The notes under the pieces: model-generated
Database searches by the model: none
The model's input: the letters and a program-made list of their open reading frames with translations, nothing else
Told to the model about the DNA's origin: nothing
In this document: in pieces, positions 62,706-64,000 of the stretch
Position numbering within the stretch: the first letter of the stretch is position 1
Layout: the number at the start of each line of letters is the position of its first letter
Origin: Halogranum amylolyticum
GTDB lineage: Archaea; Halobacteriota; Halobacteria; Halobacteriales; Haloferacaceae
Assembly (NCBI RefSeq): GCF_900110465.1
Contig: NZ_FODV01000004.1
Coordinates: 1 to 64,000, forward strand
Direction: 5' to 3'
Length of the DNA: 64,000 nt
Made by a program: the position numbers and the translations under genes

Positions 62706-63072
62706 GTGAAGTAGTCGGAAGCTTTTACCTCGACTCAAGAGCGGTTCGAGTCTCTTGGGTCGCTACGAGCGATTCGACTACCTCCTCGAAAGCTCACGTG
62801 CTGTCGACTCCTGTTCTCACGGTTGTTCCCCGGCAGTACGAACGGAGTCAGAAAACCAGTAGAATACGCCCTGCGACTGCTTGCGCGACGAGACGCCACA
62901 CCCTCCCCAACCGATTCACTCACTCGCTTCACTTGTTCGCTCATCCCTCGCAAGAGCTTCGCTCTTGCTGCCCCTCGCTCGCGATACTTGCGAGACCTCG
63001 CGTGCGTGGCTCGCGGCCATGAACGGCCGCGAAGCCACGCGCCACGACGGCCGGTCATCTCCTCTCGACAGT
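62706..63072. other. Hairpin-rich intergenic region between the amino acid ABC operon and an alcohol dehydrogenase gene
   Basis: 367 bp without a credible gene. Inverted pairs include GACTCAAGAG/CTCTTGGGTC (62732-62741 with 62752-62761, one G-U), GCAAGAGC-TTC-GCTCTTGC (62950-62968), CTCGC/GCGAG around 62976-62992, and a long stem GCGTGGCTCGCGGCC/GGCCGCGAAGCCACGC (63004-63018 with 63025-63040). The 11-nt core GAGCTTCGCTC (62954-62964) also occurs at 3845-3855. A T-tract at 62723 may terminate the ABC operon. Its minus-strand translation is Arg/Ser-rich and not a protein. Confidence 0.55.
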
Positions 63073-64000
63073 TCAGTTCGCGAACTCAGTTACCACCTCG
63101 ACACCCTCGGTCTCGTAGTTCGTCATCGCAGCCAGTCGGTCGGAAACGTCCGAGAGCACCACCTCCTTGCTCACCAGTTTGCCCGGGTCGACGTCGCCGG
63201 TCTGCATGAGGCCGAACAGCTCGCCGTAGCGCGTCGGCGGCATCCCGCGCGAGCCGTGGAACGACAGCTCCATGTGCGCCATCCGGTCGGTCGGCAGCGA
63301 CACCTCCCCCTTCTCCTCGTCGGTCGTCAGGCCGAGTTGGACGTGCTCGCCGCGTCGTCGCAGACAGAACACCGAGTTGCGGCAGGTCTCGGCGACGCCG
63401 AGCGCGTCGACCGAGACGTGTGCGCCGCCGTCGCTGACGATCTTGATCTCCTTCGGGACGCGGTCGACCTCGCTGGCGTCGACGACGGCGTCGGCACCCA
63501 GCTCCGTCGCCCGCGACAGTTTCGACTCGTTGACGTCGACAGCGACGACGCGAGCGCCGAGGGCGTCTCCGATGTGGACGGCCGAGAGGCCGACGCCGCC
63601 ACAGCCGTGGACCGCCAGCCAGTCGCCGCCGCCGAGGTCGGCGCGGTGCGCCAGCGCGTGGAAGGCCGTCATGAACCGACAGCCGAGGGCGGCGACGTCG
63701 CGGGCGCTCACGCCGTCGGGCAGCGGCATCGCGTTGTAGTCGGCCCACGGCAAGTGGACCTCCTCGGCGAACGCCCCCGGGGCCGCCGACTGGAAGCCGA
63801 GCGCCCGTCCGTTCGGACAGACGTTACCGTGACCGTTCCGACAGTGCGGACAGGTGCCGTCACCGAGGTTGAACGGCAGGGCAACGCGGTCACCCGTCGC
63901 GACCTCCCGGACCTCGTCGCCGACGGCGACGACCCGACCCGCGGGTTCGTGACCCAGAACCTGTCCGATCGGGGCCTGGTCGTCCGCCCACTCGCCGTGG
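63073..64000 (-). CDS. Zinc-dependent alcohol dehydrogenase, partial (5' end outside the window)
   Basis: The frame continues without a start to the right edge, giving at least 308 residues. Visible parts are GHEPAGRV, a structural zinc lobe GTCPHCRNGHGNVCPN with three of the usual four Cys, the GCRFMTAFHAL stretch, and the NAD(P) loop VHGCGGVGLSAVHIG, ending in TNYETEGVEVVTEF. This is a medium-chain Zn-dependent dehydrogenase; substrate (alcohol, sorbitol or similar) cannot be determined. The missing N-terminus should hold the catalytic zinc Cys/His. Confidence 0.9.
   Translation of the reverse strand, partial: HGEWADDQAPIGQVLGHEPAGRVVAVGDEVREVATGDRVALPFNLGDGTCPHCRNGHGNVCPNGRALGFQSAAPGAFAEEVHLPWADYNAMPLPDGVSARDVAALGCRFMTAFHALAHRADLGGGDWLAVHGCGGVGLSAVHIGDALGARVVAVDVNESKLSRATELGADAVVDASEVDRVPKEIKIVSDGGAHVSVDALGVAETCRNSVFCLRRRGEHVQLGLTTDEEKGEVSLPTDRMAHMELSFHGSRGMPPTRYGELFGLMQTGDVDPGKLVSKEVVLSDVSDRLAAMTNYETEGVEVVTEFAN

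Noticed and set aside
62735..63058. A 107-codon minus-strand frame in the hairpin region (STGFLTPFVLPGNNRENRSRQ).
   Set aside because: Arg/Ser-rich with no fold; it resembles translated intergenic repeat DNA and not a protein.
1..64000. CRISPR arrays, viral or plasmid replication genes, toxin-antitoxin or restriction modules.
   Set aside because: No spaced repeats of 24-40 bp, no Cas, Rep, integrase or R-M genes were recognised; the only mobile element is the IS at the left edge.

Overview
The window is chromosomal DNA from a halophilic archaeon (class Halobacteria). The evidence is high GC, strongly acidic proteins, archaea-specific or haloarchaeal genes (MptA GTP cyclohydrolase, HMG-CoA synthase of the mevalonate pathway, TrmB-type regulators, a JAMM/desampylase, amphi-Trp and DUF2150 proteins), Tat-lipobox solute-binding proteins, an intron-containing tRNA-Met(CAT), and many genes with a TATA box about 26-30 nt before the start codon, which indicates leaderless transcripts. 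The genus cannot be fixed from the sequence alone. No replication, viral or CRISPR genes are present, and most of the window is ordinary core or near-core genome.

Left edge (1-4.8 kb): an almost complete IS1595-family insertion sequence sits directly on the 3' end of a molybdopterin (sulfite-oxidase family) gene, which loses its C-terminal domain. A DUF255 thioredoxin-fold protein and a TrmB regulator follow, separated by a cluster of nested hairpins. 4.8-16.5 kb: MptA (pterin synthesis), small conserved proteins, FAD oxidoreductases, a MATE exporter with an upstream palindromic operator-like site, an amphi-Trp/membrane-protein pair, a Rieske protein fused to a large second domain, a PHP phosphoesterase ending in 11-residue repeats, and a serine hydrolase. 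16.5-25.4 kb: carA divergent from an Lrp/AsnC regulator, a lipid kinase, a second PHP protein, a type I-like IPP isomerase overlapping a JAMM protease, HAD, SDR, an AI-2E-type permease, a TatD-like hydrolase and DUF2150.

25.4-36 kb: a pilin-like Ig-domain surface protein split by a frameshift, HMG-CoA synthase, two HTH regulators, a DUF457-like membrane protein, acetyltransferases, an amidohydrolase, a TVP38 protein and the interrupted tRNA-Met. 36-43.5 kb: a second AI-2E permease, several very small membrane proteins (one of 51 aa found outside the supplied gene-length range), an aldo/keto reductase, a DMT exporter and a CBS protein.

43.5-64 kb: a five-gene Dpp/Opp peptide ABC operon divergent from an RNase HI-like gene, cysE convergent with a TauE/SafE exporter, a malic enzyme-phosphotransacetylase fusion, a DUF7544-like membrane protein, a BBE-type flavoprotein, an M24-fold protein lacking metal ligands, ctaA (heme A synthase), a three-gene polar amino acid ABC operon, a hairpin-rich intergenic segment, and a zinc alcohol dehydrogenase cut by the right edge.

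No single large novel system is obvious. The points most worth following up are the IS-truncated Moco gene, the frameshifted surface protein, the repeat-tailed PHP protein, the Cys-less isomerase coupled to a desampylase-like gene, the metal-site-less M24 protein, the Rieske fusion, and several structured intergenic segments.
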